Assembly: GCA_026874595.1 (NCBI GenBank)
Contig: CM049313.1
Location: forward strand, 20,601,508 to 20,665,507
Reading direction: 5' to 3'
Length of the DNA stretch: 64,000 nt
From: Sipunculus nudus
Lineage: Eukaryota; Annelida; Sipuncula; Golfingiida; Sipunculidae
Shown: positions 45,201 through 56,083 of the stretch, piece by piece
Position numbering within the stretch: position 1 is the first letter of the stretch
How the letters are laid out: the number at the start of each line of letters is the position of its first letter
Position numbers and translations under genes: made by a program
The notes under the pieces: model-generated
Told to the model about the DNA's origin: nothing
Databases searched by the model: none
Seen by the model: the letters and a program-made list of their open reading frames with translations, nothing else

Positions 45201-45375
45201 ATAAGTCTGTGGTACCCCGACCTCGTTGGTCTGATTCATGTCCCTGTGCCAGTGCTGGTGCAGCAGTTAAAACAAAGGAGATTTGGAAAGACTACAGTGT
45301 AATAGTTGCATGAAGAATTTATACTTAAACATGACAAAAATATCTTTAGACTGACTGAGTTGTCATTTTTTGCAG
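42248..45375. other. Intergenic / upstream of the TMEM221-like gene
   Basis: The first exon of the TMEM221-like transcript should lie here or further left. CpG-containing stretches at 42300-42500 and 43085-43185 are candidates, but no exon with a donor matching the acceptor at 45375 could be identified. Confidence 0.45.
43184..43192 (+). promoter_or_regulatory. Candidate TATA box upstream of the TMEM221-like gene
   Basis: TATATAAAT lies just downstream of a CpG-containing stretch (43085-43182) in otherwise AT-rich sequence, 2.2 kb before the first recognised coding exon. An upstream exon is needed by the acceptor at 45375, so a promoter in this region is plausible. In a genome this AT-rich a chance match is also likely. 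Confidence 0.18.
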
Positions 45376-46625
45376 GATGCAATGTTGGTAGCCACAATGC
45401 ACCACTATGGGAATCCAGGTTTCACGAGTCGAGATGATAGCACAGAAAATGGAACACCAGGTGCCACAAAACATCGTGCTATTGGTCGACGAAAAGAACG
45501 CTTAAGAAACTCGCAGAGAGGAGCAAGGAGTGGGTCTACCTCCAGTAAAAAGGTGGCAGGAGATGTGGTGGTCATCCCGACAAGATTTGAATCAAATGGT
45601 GATGAAGGACACAGCTTCGTGGCACGAGATATGAACACCTTCACTTCTTCCACAGACCATTATAGGAACAGGTCAGGTGGCAGTCCACCAAAGCAGTCTT
45701 ACCTCTCAGAAGCATTCTTAAACGGATCCACCACAAACAGTCAAAGTGTTTCATCCCCTAACAGCCTGAATGGGCCAGTGGACCAGTCTACACCTACTTC
45801 GCCCTCGAGGAGGGAGACAAGTTCGTCAAATCATCTACCTGCATTGAGCAGCTCAGCATTGAGTGGCTACTCTCCTACTTCCTTGTACAGTCGGAGGGCA
45901 GATTACACCTCAACCAATCGTAGCTTCCCTCTGCTTGCTGGTTCAGAAAACTCAACTCGACAAAGACGCTGGGACTCTGATGAACGAGGATTATCAGATT
46001 CTGAAGCCATCGAGGCAAATTTGAGTACCATATCAAGTCGGGATAGATTTGATGCTAACCACAGTGTCGTGTCTCATAAAAGCTTGGACCTCAAACAACA
46101 CAGCCCTGCATGGGGTCTCAATGGAAACAAAAGTTTATTAAGCGCAAACTCTGCAGAACCGAACAGGATGTACAGCCAAATGATGGGAAGCCTGGCACTT
46201 TCACATGAGGAGAACCTTGCAAATATTCAAACTAGAACCCCGACAGATAAACAAAATGGCATTTTGCGGTCGTGGAGCCGACAAAGCCTTAGCATGTCCA
46301 AACCAAGCTTAAACTTATCAAAAGCAAATCTTTGTGACCAAAATCTTGGTGTGTCTCAAACTGTTGCAAGTCTGGCATATGTTGGTTTTATCTCGCTGGT
46401 GCTTGCTGTAATCGGACTGCAATTGCTGTTTCAGTTATCCGAGGTAACACCAGCAGCGTCAGTGGAGAGTGGGTCTCTGCGTAATATTTCGCACAGAAAT
46501 GCAGCTGAGGTTGCAGTGGCTCTTGCCAGTTTTGTGGTCATGTTAAATTTGTGTTGTATGATGACTTGTACCATGCAGTGTTTCTACGTAGCAAAGCTAC
46601 TCAAAGTTCACCAGGGACAAGAAAG
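45376..46625 (+). CDS. TMEM221-like gene, large exon (N-terminal tail, TM1, TM2)
   Basis: The exon opens after a polypyrimidine tract ending TTTTTTGCAG and ends GAAAG|GTAAGTATC. The first in-frame ATG is at 45382, with a purine at -3. An upstream exon, coding or 5' UTR, is implied by the acceptor but was not found. The encoded tail has many Ser-Pro and Arg-x-x-Ser motifs and no recognisable domain. It is followed by TM1, a short loop with an N-glycosylation sequon, and TM2, which is rich in Cys and Met. The last 35 or so bases (coding AKLLKVHQGQ) are repeated four times in the following intron. Confidence 0.88.
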
Positions 46626-49600
46626 GTAAGTATCGCACCTTGACAAGGCAGGTTAAAAGAATAATTTGTATAATAAAAGTACTCAAAGCTGCTCAAAGTT
46701 CACCAGGGACAATATAGGTAAGTGTCGCACCTCGACCAGGCAGGTTAAAAGAATCGTTTGTATATAATGAAAGTACTCAAAGCTACTCAGAGCAAAGCTA
46801 CTCACAGTTCACCATGGACAATATAGGTAAGTGTGGCACCTCGACCAGTCAGGTTAAAACAATAATTTGTATAATAAAAGTACTCAAAGCTGCTCAAAGT
46901 TCACCAGGGACAATATAGGTAAGTGTGGCACCTCGACCAGTCAGGTTAAAAGAATCATTTGTATATAATGATAGTACTCAAAGCTACTCAAAGCAAAACA
47001 ACTCAAAGCAAAGCTACTCAAAGTTCACCATGGAAAAGAAAGGCAAGCATTGCACTTTGACCAGGAAGGTTAAAAGTATATTAAGCCAAATGAAATAAAG
47101 GTATGGTTCTCAGACACCACCCACATCAATTTTAACCCCCGTGGCATATCAAATGTTTTATTTTGATTTTCATCTTTCAAGAAGAAAAAATAATACAATT
47201 TTGATAAGATTTCCTTTGTTTCATAATTTAGTGATTTTACCTGTTTAGCAAAAAATTTCTGTTGATATCATGCATTTCCTTGATAATATGACATTTTATC
47301 GAAACATACAAAAATAAGGCAAAAAAAATCATCTGCCCGCACTGATTTCTGACATCCTTTTTTCGGTTTTATGCACTGTATATATAAAAAAGTACTCATA
47401 ACAATTTTTGTATCAGACTACTCTAAAAATGTTTACTAAAACAAAATTGCACGAATTGAAATTGTGTCAATTCTTTTAGATATCTAGTATATGGTACCAT
47501 TTAATAGTAGGGCAGAAAATGTTGGTGCATTTTGTTTCAATTCCTTCTCCATTGCCTCACTGAAAGATGATAACTCCCTTCCTGAAGACACAGTCACTGT
47601 AGCATTGATTGTTTCAAAAGATGAAAATATTTGCAAGTTGGAGCCATGGTGGCTTTAAGATTTTGTAGCTGACACTCGGCAGTGCTGATTTATATTTGAA
47701 AGTGTCTAGGCAGCTGCATAGACTTTTTACAAATTCTTAATCTTGCACAGCCAACAATGCTATAAACTCATAAGCACTTGTAATTTAAACTCGTATTACA
47801 TTGTACTATTTAGTTATATATACATAGTACTATATTTTATGTATTATTCGTTTGATATAGTACTTACTTAAATGTACAGCGACAGTGTATTCTAATCTGG
47901 AATAATATTGAATTTTATACGTGTACATTAGTATATCAAATTAATGGATTTTATGAAAATGTTTATACAAATGAATAGAATCAAAGATGCTGAAAGAATT
48001 AACATCTGCAATATCAGTACTGTTACTGACAGATATAGTATTAAAAATACTTGTGTATATATAACAAGATAGTATATGTGCTTTTATGCCTGTGAATTGT
48101 TAGGGCCTATAGAATCTATATTGATTCAGTTATTGATTTTTTAGTCTTTCAATTCAGTTCTTGATTCAATTCCTACTTAAATTATAAATTACAGATTTTA
48201 CAAAAATGGATATTATTTTTCCATAGATGCAAGGGGAGTGGTCTACCAGCGAACATTTTAAAAAAGATTTAGGGTGACAAAAAGTTTGGACTGCTCCATC
48301 AAATGTGAGAGCTGACATAGGACTTTAAGGTGGCAAAAAAATTAAATTTATCGATTCAGAGGTTAATAATCAGTTTGAATTTAATTAAGGGTTTATAATT
48401 CAATCCATCGATTCTCCAATGCATTGTGACACTCCTAAGTGCTTGTGTATCAGTTTAGAGCATATTCGGCTGCCCAAGGTGGATTTGTCAAGAGCCTTGG
48501 CATACTAGTATCAGAAAAAAATATCACAGTTTTGTCTCTGAACACAATGGAGTGTATGTACCCCTGTTGCCATGGAGACAAGCCATATGTCAGGATTAGG
48601 GACACCACCACCCTTGCTTGTAGTGCCAGATGTTCATTTTCTGTCAACACCCACTACATCCCAGATGAGGCTGGGGCTACACTGTCAGTTGACTGACTCT
48701 GAACAACACCCAGCAGTTTCCCTGCACTCCCCCACCACCTGCTGTATATAGCTTGGGTTACCCTGTGGGGTCAGTTAGGGTCATGTATCTAGAGAGCACT
48801 CACAGAGCACATACCTACACCTGTACTTGATTACAAACAACAAATTTATCTTACTTCACATATAGATTCAGATCAGTTCCAAGCTTTTAAGCAGTACTTC
48901 AGTGCATCCAAGGTGATGATATAATACATTTAAAATTCTGCAAAATTGCATTCCTGGCTGGGATTAAAATAAACTTAGATTACTGAAACTGGTTCAGAAA
49001 ATGACATATAGGTTTAAAGGACTTGTATTCATACATCAGTACATTTATAGAGAAGATTAGCAAAGACATAAGAGTACATGAAAGGCAACCTAATTTAAAA
49101 GTAACAAAATACAAGCATAATGCAGCCTGTCACTGAGCAAATATTGAAACATTAAAGTGCCTTTCATATTTAAATATTGAGCTTTGAATGTTTTATTATG
49201 GCTGTGGTACTAGGAGTTGACCCAAATCTGGTATGGTTTGTAATAATTGAATTTTCTTGAAATCAAATGATGGTCATTGTTCAGTTCCCAAAAATACTTA
49301 AAGCTTACGATAAATTGTCTTTTTGTCAAAGACCGGAATCATAGTTATAAAAAGTGACTTGCATTTAATACTTCTCATAAATTAGTTGTTATCTAAGAAT
49401 TAACATGCTGCACCAGTGTTTGTATTGCTGATCTTTATACGCGTCGGTTCACCTTTACTGACAACTGTTGGTGAAGGATCTGTATTCACTTGGGTCTGTT
49501 TGTCTCTGTAGTAATAATCTGTCTATACAGAGGATATTTAAAATATTATATTGGTGTATTATAAAATAAAATTGTGGAGAGTTAAGCCTTTAGAAGAAGA

Positions 49601-50661
49601 ACTCTTCCGTTAAACCCAGTTTGGATTCATGAGTGTAATTTAAGCTGCTGTGTTACTGCTAGAGCCATGAAGTTACTGGTTTTTATATGTCAGAGATTTT
49701 CCCCTCTTGTTTCCAGGGCCTTTCAGTATTTACAAGAGTGTGCTTCCATCCGGTTCATCTCGGTGACTGGCTTCTTTCTGTCAGTACCTTTCCTGTTTAC
49801 TGGTAAGTACTGGTGTGTTGACTGGTGGTAAACTGGTGTGGTGGTAAACTGGTGCAGTGGCAGGTGGTAAACTTGTGTGGTGGTAAACTGGTGCAGGTTT
49901 ATCCTGTGATGGAGCTGGTCTGGTCTAGGAAGACTATGTTGATGAGTGAAAAGAACAACCTGATAAAAACAGGTAATCACAAAATGAAAATTGCTGTGGG
50001 GAGAATAAAAAGTAAGAAAAATTAGGGATAAGTGGTGTCAATTGATGGCCTGATGAAATATTTATTTTATTTGGAAATGAATTGATTTAACCTCGGTTGG
50101 ACACAAGTTTTAAGGATTGAATGGAGTAACATTTAATAAATATTTAAAACTTTACTGTTTGTTAATGTCTATGCAGTGTTGCAAATTTTGCCTTCAAGTT
50201 CAGTCACAAGAGGAAACTGCTCATTTTGATCTCATTTTCCTCAAATTTCCTGTTTTAAGATACTGGTGAATCAGTTCAGTTTGACCTTATTTTTTATCCA
50301 TGACAGGTCAAAAGGTCGCTTTACAAGCAGAGTTAAAACTCTTCCATTAAATTGAATTTACCTTTAACATAAGGGGATATCATATATTGTGAATAAGGGA
50401 ACTCAAATATTGTCAAAGTTGGTCTGTTTTTATGGTTTCTTTAACTTTTTTGCAGCAGTCTTGCTGTACCTACTGATGGTATGGGAGACCACACCAGCAG
50501 TTATTTCCAGCGTGATTTTATGCGTTGGCATGCTGTTTGTGAGCGGTGTTCTTTTACACAGCACAGTAAGATGGAGGATTCACAAAAGTGCGGCTGACCT
50601 GGAGTACACCAGTGACAACAGGAAAGCCATCAAATCCAATGAACTCTCAACCCTTGTGTAA
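45376..50661 (+). CDS. TMEM221/Jiraiya-like four-pass membrane protein (three coding exons, spliced)
   Basis: Exons 45376-46625, 49717-49802 and 50456-50661 join through GT-AG sites in consistent phase (GAAAG+G; ACTG+CA). Counting from the ATG at 45382 they give 1244+86+206 = 1536 bases, or 511 residues plus TAA. Residues 1-325 are hydrophilic and Ser/Thr/Asn-rich, likely disordered. Four hydrophobic segments follow, at about 329-352, 374-401, 427-452 and 458-479. The first contains VLAVIGLQLLFQL, which I recall as typical of TM1 in TMEM221 (Jiraiya, reported to restrain BMP signalling via the type II receptor). An NIS sequon at residue 368 in loop 1 suggests that this loop is extracellular. 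The C-terminus STLV fits a class I PDZ ligand. The gene structure is firm; the family name is a similarity judgement. Confidence 0.8.
46626..47085 (+). repeat. Tandem copies of the exon 3' end plus donor site (TMEM221-like intron 1)
   Basis: The exon tail CTACTCAAAGTTCACCAGGG, its donor AG|GTAAGT and the following CGCACC...CAGGTTAAAAG recur four times. Donor-equivalent positions are 46718, 46827, 46919 and 47043, against the true donor at 46626. Spacing alternates at 92, 109, 92 and 124 bp. The first three copies keep AGGTAAGTG; the last has AGGCAAGC, a GC-type donor. Confidence 0.92.
47086..49716. other. TMEM221-like intron 1, no further exon seen
   Basis: AT-rich except 48440-48830, which is G+C-richer and open on both strands for 66-85 codons. 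The phase-matched exons on either side splice without it. Family B copy 2 lies inside. Confidence 0.5.
48095..48440 (+). repeat. Dispersed repeat family B, copy 2 (TMEM221-like intron 1)
   Basis: Blocks TTGATTCAATTCCTACTTAAA, AATTACAGATTTT, CTACCAGCGA, ATCGATTCAGA and TTTAATTAAGGGTTTATAAT follow the order of the copy at 8345-8795, with a matching GTGACACTCCT end. Confidence 0.6.
49717..49802 (+). CDS. TMEM221-like gene, middle exon (start of TM3)
   Basis: This 86-base exon is flanked by CTTGTTTCCAG and ACTG|GTAAGTAC. It encodes AFQYLQECASIRFISVTGFF and the following LSVPFLFT, starting from a split AG+G Arg codon. The hydrophobic second half begins the third membrane segment. The donor sits at the first unit of a short GGTGGTAAACTGG minisatellite. 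Too short to recognise alone, it is supported by phase match on both sides. Confidence 0.82.
49797..49905 (+). repeat. Short minisatellite starting at the middle-exon donor
   Basis: The exon end TTTACTGGTAAG is followed by about five degenerate repeats of a 16-bp unit resembling GGTGGTAAACTGGTGT. Each unit carries an ACTGGT or GGTAAA string related to the donor itself. Confidence 0.75.
50456..50661 (+). CDS. TMEM221-like gene, last exon (end of TM3, TM4, C-terminal tail, stop)
   Basis: The acceptor is TTTTTTGCAG|CAGTC. With the single G carried over from the previous exon the frame reads Ala-Val-Leu-Leu and continues through the end of TM3, a WETTP loop, TM4 (SSVILCVGMLFVSGVLLHS) and a charged tail ending STLV before TAA at 50659-50661. 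The downstream sequence is AT-rich and carries a dispersed repeat from 50967, so the 3' UTR limit is not visible. Confidence 0.86.
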
Positions 50662-50966
50662 CAGAGGTGCTGCACTGATGCAGGTTATGTCTGTCCAGGC
50701 CTTTTTTGCAGAGTGTACGTGTAAAGTCATACACACAGCAGACAACTGGAATTAGTTCAAAGTGTCTCCACCAGGGGGCAGTGACAGCCTGATGTTGGAA
50801 CTGGTGAAACATTGTTGGAACTGTGAAATAATGTGAGATGAAGGAAACTGTATAATTGGCACTGTATAAAGCCACAGGCACAAAAGTGAGAAACACATTC
50901 ACACACACACAGTATTGTAGAAACACACATACAATTTTGATTGAAAAATGTAAAATATACTGTATC

Positions 50967-51285
50967 AACTGGAAATCTGCATTCTGGTGCATGCAAGCCT
51001 GAACCATCCATTTATTCAGCCCATAAACCCAGGTTCATTCATGCATGAGTGACTGTTCATATGTGAATATTACTGGATGACATTCCTGAATCCAGGTCAT
51101 GTGCTTGATCCACACCAAACTCTAATTGATTCTTCGTTGGCCCATTCCTGAAATAACTTAAAACTTTCATGAGATTCAATTGGTTCATGTAAGTTGAGTT
51201 GTGAACAAACACACACAAATACATACACAGGGATGAATGCACAAACACACAAAAGAGGATGAATTTCCTCCTGGAGGAGACAGTT
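50967..51285 (+). repeat. Dispersed repeat family C, copy 3 (just 3' of the TMEM221-like gene)
   Basis: AACTGGAAATCTGCATTCTG, GCAAGCCTGAACC, TCCAGGTCATGTGCTTGATC, TTGGCCCATTCCTGAAAT, AACAAACACACACAAAT and GGATGAATTTCCTC. It starts 306 bp after the stop codon, so it may lie inside the 3' UTR. Confidence 0.75.
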
Positions 51286-52526
51286 GTGTATTAGTTGTCT
51301 CTTTGAATAGTTGCATATGCAAATGAGAACTTTTTGCATCAAACTTGCATTCCTTTTACACCAGAAATCCAGACAGAAAAGTGCAGTGAAATTTTTTACA
51401 TCTTTCACAGAAAACTACAACTGAGAGTGCACATTAATAATTATACATCCATAAAAATAAGCATATATGTCATATATATGTGTGTCATAAATCATAATTA
51501 CATATATGTATACAAAGTCATAGTACAAATGTACTGCACACAATATTGAAATCCCAGCTTTTTGCCTTTGTTAACCTTTATTGTGGAAGAAGTTATTTGA
51601 TGAAAATTTTATTTTTGCTTAGCTCGATATTAAGACACTGTTCTAAATCTATGCGTTCATTCAGATAGGATTCACCAGGGCTCAGATGCTTTGCAAAACA
51701 GATTCAGATATTGTGTCAGTATCGTATAAAGTCAGTGTATCAATACAGAGATGATACATGATCTTGGGATGAAAAGTGAGGTTCTACTTTTATAAATATT
51801 TCAACTTTCAAAACACCATGAGTTCAGAAACTTGTGTTACTGCAACTGATTTGCTGAGTATTTATAAATAAATGTTAATTATAATTTGGAAATACAATTC
51901 ATGTGAGGAATTTTGTTACCTAACAATCAACAAGGCAGAACTTGGAACCTACACAACAATGTACCTTGAATATATCATGAAATGTTTTATATCGTGAGTG
52001 TAGTATTATGATACATATTGTATCGTGAGTTAATGTATGGTTACATCCTTATTTTTCAGATATATAATTAGTAAGTTATGTTCATTATTTGTTGATTGAT
52101 GTAGAGATAAATCACACCTGCCCTTGCAGACCCTTTCAACAGGTAAGGGGGAAGTAATTGTATTAGATTTTACAGATGAGGCTTAATTAAGCACATGAGA
52201 TTATGTTAAGGTTTGCATACTGCAGATGTGTTGAGCAGTATTGACCAAAAGCACTATATTTATGCATGTTTTACATATCTTTAACATCTAATCATAATTT
52301 CATTTTCTTTTAATTTTGGTCCATTTATTGGACTCTTGATGATCAAAGGCAGCAGCTCAACATTACTTTCATGAATATTAAAATGTATGTAATTTATCAG
52401 GTAGCTTAAAATCAGATATAAATTCAGTGGTTGTGACATTTACATTTACTTTTATACAAACAAGAAAGATCTGATCTACCTGTGTTATATTTAGCAGTGA
52501 TTTCCATGTAACAACTGGTCACTATC

Positions 52527-52528
<2 letters not shown>
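51286..52528. other. Intergenic or 3' UTR of the TMEM221-like gene, no gene seen
   Basis: AT-rich. AAATAAATG near 51868 could serve as a poly(A) signal, but is one of several A/T-rich matches. Confidence 0.4.

Positions 52529-52576
<48 letters not shown>
52529..52576. repeat. TA dinucleotide microsatellite
   Basis: About 24 AT units. A CA-rich stretch follows at 52858-52886. Confidence 0.97.
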
Positions 52577-52579
<3 letters not shown>

Positions 52580-53233
52580 ATTTTTGTTTTACTGATGATT
52601 TTTTAAATTCCACACATGCACAAGGGGGATACCTCTCCATCCCCGACCCCCAGGGCCGATACACACCCTTGAATTGCCATTTCCTGAAAATACTTGTCTC
52701 CCCCAGAACATTTTGGGATCCACCACAGGTAACATTATATTTACACTATAATAAGAGAATCAGGCATTGGAGGGTGGGGGTGGGGGATAAATATGGTATA
52801 CCCTGTTACAAGCGCCTGTGTGTGTATATTAGGGGGGGGGGAGTTTGAAGTCTCCCACGCACACACACACCATCACACACACACATTGTGAAAGGAAATT
52901 GCACCCTGCCTATGCAGTCTGCATGGTGTAACATGGCAATTCACTCTGAGGGCATTATTTTAGAACAATCGTGCAAAGACCGGTGTAGTGTAATAAAGTA
53001 GTTCCATGACAATTTGTGGTGTTTTTGTTTTTGACTCACCAGAACATGTTAATAATATGGCCCAGTCAGATACATAACCCAGTCATCTGTCAAAACTTGA
53101 AAAAAAATGGGGTCAGCCAGTGCTTAAACAAATGACACAAATTGTTTTAAATATGAGTTAGTCTAAAAATCTCAGTTTATGTTAACCTAGTGTCACTCAT
53201 CAGGGGTAGTATCAGGAATTTGTGGAAGTGGGC

Positions 53234-53260
53234 GGGGGGGGGGGGGGGGGGGGGGGGGGG
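53234..53260. repeat. Poly-G tract, 27 bases
   Basis: Twenty-seven uninterrupted G on the plus strand, preceded by GTGGGC. Shorter G runs lie at 26450-26463 (14), 28765-28783 (19), 32989-32999 (11) and 52832-52841. Confidence 0.95.
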
Positions 53261-53954
53261 CTTACAACATTTACAATAAGAACTACCTGTAATACCTTAA
53301 CATAGGTCCACAATTACTGGGGGGAAGCAATATAATTATGAGGAATACAATAAGAGCTGAGCCTGACAGGTAAGCATCATGACTTGTATAAGCCGTTTTT
53401 AGGCAGATGCGTAATGATATATTGCAGATGTTGATTACTGCTCTTATGTGCCAGACATTAACACCAAGCCTGTACTTAATAGCTGAGTGGAAGCCTGCAA
53501 AACCCTTCAACAGGCCAATGTTGTATCAACACTGAGGTGTCAGAGTTAATTGCTTAGAATGTCAATAGCTTGGCATCTGTGTCATCACTTGGAGATATTT
53601 AGGTACAGACACAAACTTAATATTAATAAACATACTTCCTGTATATGATACTGTGTTGATATCAAAAATAAAAAAGTTTTGATTTGTGAAAACGTGCTAA
53701 AGGTTGGGGGGGATATTTATTGAGAACAATAAAACCAAAATATCACTTCTTAACCTAGTAGTGTGCACACACTTCTGGATGTTCACTAACTGTACCAAGT
53801 TGAAAAAAGTTCTGTTAACCATGACAATAAATTAATGCAAGGGATGATAATTTTACTTTTGAGATGGCTTGGGATAGGGGTATTCCTCTTCTGCATTCAG
53901 GATAAATTCTAAAATTTGCTGGTTAATTAGAACATCATAGGGCACCTTTTGTTG

Positions 53955-54960
53955 AGTATCTAAGGGTTTTAAGGAAATGAAACAATGGATGTGACAAAAC
54001 AAACTAAAACTCAGTGATGATGAAACTGAATTTTTGGTTATTGGAACAACTTTAAAAACTCAAATCCAGTCATATTATGATTGGGGAAACTACAATTAAT
54101 CATGTGAATACAGCTAATAAACTTTGGCAACATATTTGATAACAACATGAACATGACATCTCTTATCCACAATATCACCCGACCAGCCTTTTTCAAATTT
54201 AAGAACATTTATGATATTCGAAAGTACCTTACTAATCCTGCCAGAGAGGCTATAGTTCATGCAATCATCTCGTCCATGATAGAATACTGTAATAGCCCAC
54301 TTAATGGGTTACCTGCTATTCATATTCAAAACTTCAACCGTGTCCAGAACGCTGCTGCTAGAATTGTGCTTGAGATAAAGAAGTACGAACACACTGCGTC
54401 TGCACTTGCTTGGCTACATTGATCACCGATCCAGTATGGAGTTATTTTTAAGCTAGCTTATGTCAATACATGGTTTGGCTCCACATTATCTGTCTGAACT
54501 GTTGTATATATACAATAACTTAGATCATCATCTTCCACAAAATTATATGCCACGTTCAAGGCTGGTGACCTGTGGTGATCATGCTTTTGCAGTTGCGGCT
54601 CTAAAATTATGCAATTATATCCCTGAAGATATTCATACCGCAAACATCATCTCGTCATTAAAAAGAAACTTAAAACCTACCTTTTTAGAGTAGCATTCTT
54701 TAAAAGTTAACCTTTGCATTGTAATCAGGTACTTTCTTTAGCTTCTAATCATCAATTTCTTAACTTGATTTTACAGTGGTGACTTGATTTCTCCATTTTA
54801 TTTAGAATTTTAACTTGTGATATAATGGTTTTAGTCTATCATTGTTTGTGTTCAACAGCATGGTAATGCACTTGTGAGCAGGTGTACTACTACTGGTATG
54901 AGTGCAATATAAATATTGAATTATTATTAGTTTTATTATTATTATTTTCTTCTATTGCAA
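53955..54960 (+). mobile_element. CR1/L2-type LINE fragment, degenerate reverse-transcriptase 3' end
   Basis: Conceptual translation shows the C-terminal part of a non-LTR retrotransposon ORF2. The visible pieces are KLSDDETEFLVIGTT near 54010-54050, IRKYLTN and IISSMIEYCNSPLNGLP at 54210-54315, RVQNAAARIV at 54340-54365, HGLAPHYLSELL at 54465-54505 and GDHAFAVAALKL at 54570-54610. The frame is broken by a stop near 53993 and by a frameshift around 54420-54465, so it is dead. The 3' tail has GTGCAATATAAATATTGAATTATT, typical of this LINE group, followed by ATT repeats. Only the 3' end is present, as in 5'-truncated insertions. Confidence 0.85.
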
Positions 54961-56083
54961 TATGAAAAACATCAATTTGATGCTCCTGGACCTTAAATTA
55001 TCCGCACCTAGATTATTGTTGTGATGTCATGGACACTTGAGTTTACCTATTAAATACTTGGCCTTGTATTATCATTTAATGTATCTTTAAACTGCAAGCA
55101 TAATAATTTAAACATATTTATCACAGGTATAAAGTATGAAGGGCAAAACCTACAAAAGTTAATACTAATATTTGTGATGGGTTGTCACTTCCCATTTAGT
55201 TATCAAATAATTCACCAGGTGACAGCACCAGCCAGCTTTTTGTTTGCCAACTTGCACACATTTCCATGTGCTGTGACTGCATATTCGATATTATGTTTCT
55301 TAGAAAGCATTACATATTTGACAATTTGATACTTTATTTTAAAATTTTTACACTTTCAATAAAACTTTCAGCAGGACTTTTCTACAATTCATAATTTATT
55401 TCTTCTGTACTTCAATATTGCTAATAACCAAGTATATTAATTTCATGGTATCTTTAAATTTACTGACTTAGTCAAATGTATTGTTGTTTATATGTATAGT
55501 TGTAATATAACCATAAAATCAGGCTTGTCCTCAGCACAAAAGCCCCTGAATAAGTGATGGGTCTATTTAACATCTGATATCCTATATATCACACACAGGT
55601 TTTCTACATTTCAAGAAAAAAGAAGTGCAGGGACTTTTTCCAACAATTTTCAAGGATCTGGGTTACGTAAAAAATTTTGTTCTAGACTTAATTACATGTA
55701 CTTAATTACTGATAGAATTCAGTTTACAAAAACAAATGCTTCATTCCAAAGTTTAATCTGCATGTCCATCAAAGGACTTGTACAAGGATGGCAACATCTA
55801 TAAGGCCTGTTAACCATACTTAAAAATTGTAGGTTTATTCCGTCTTAATGTCAGAATTTACTGTGCAGGCACAATTATTCCCAGGACTTTCCTAACCCGA
55901 GGGCCAAAATCTAAAACTTCAAGGACTTTAAATTATATTTTTTAAGTTCATTGCTTTCCAGATTTCAAGGAACTGCAAATTTTCTGCTTATAATTTAACA
56001 AGGAAAAAATATCACATTTCTGGAGCTGCTCAGTTAATTTAGTTTTAGAAAGATGTAAAACCACAGCAGCCACAGGTCTCATA
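54961..56083. other. Unique AT-rich sequence before the minisatellite, no gene seen
   Basis: No recognised exon or repeat. The last 30 bases (ACCACAGCAGCCACAGG) grade into the first degenerate minisatellite unit. Confidence 0.5.

Noticed and set aside
45405-45653. Minus-strand open frame opposite the TMEM221-like large exon
   Set aside because: It is a shadow of the plus-strand exon, which has splice sites, phase match and membrane segments.
48439-48696. Extra exon in the TMEM221-like intron 1
   Set aside because: It is open on both strands, but the flanking exons already splice in phase, and inclusion would interrupt the loop between TM2 and TM3 with unrelated Cys-rich sequence.
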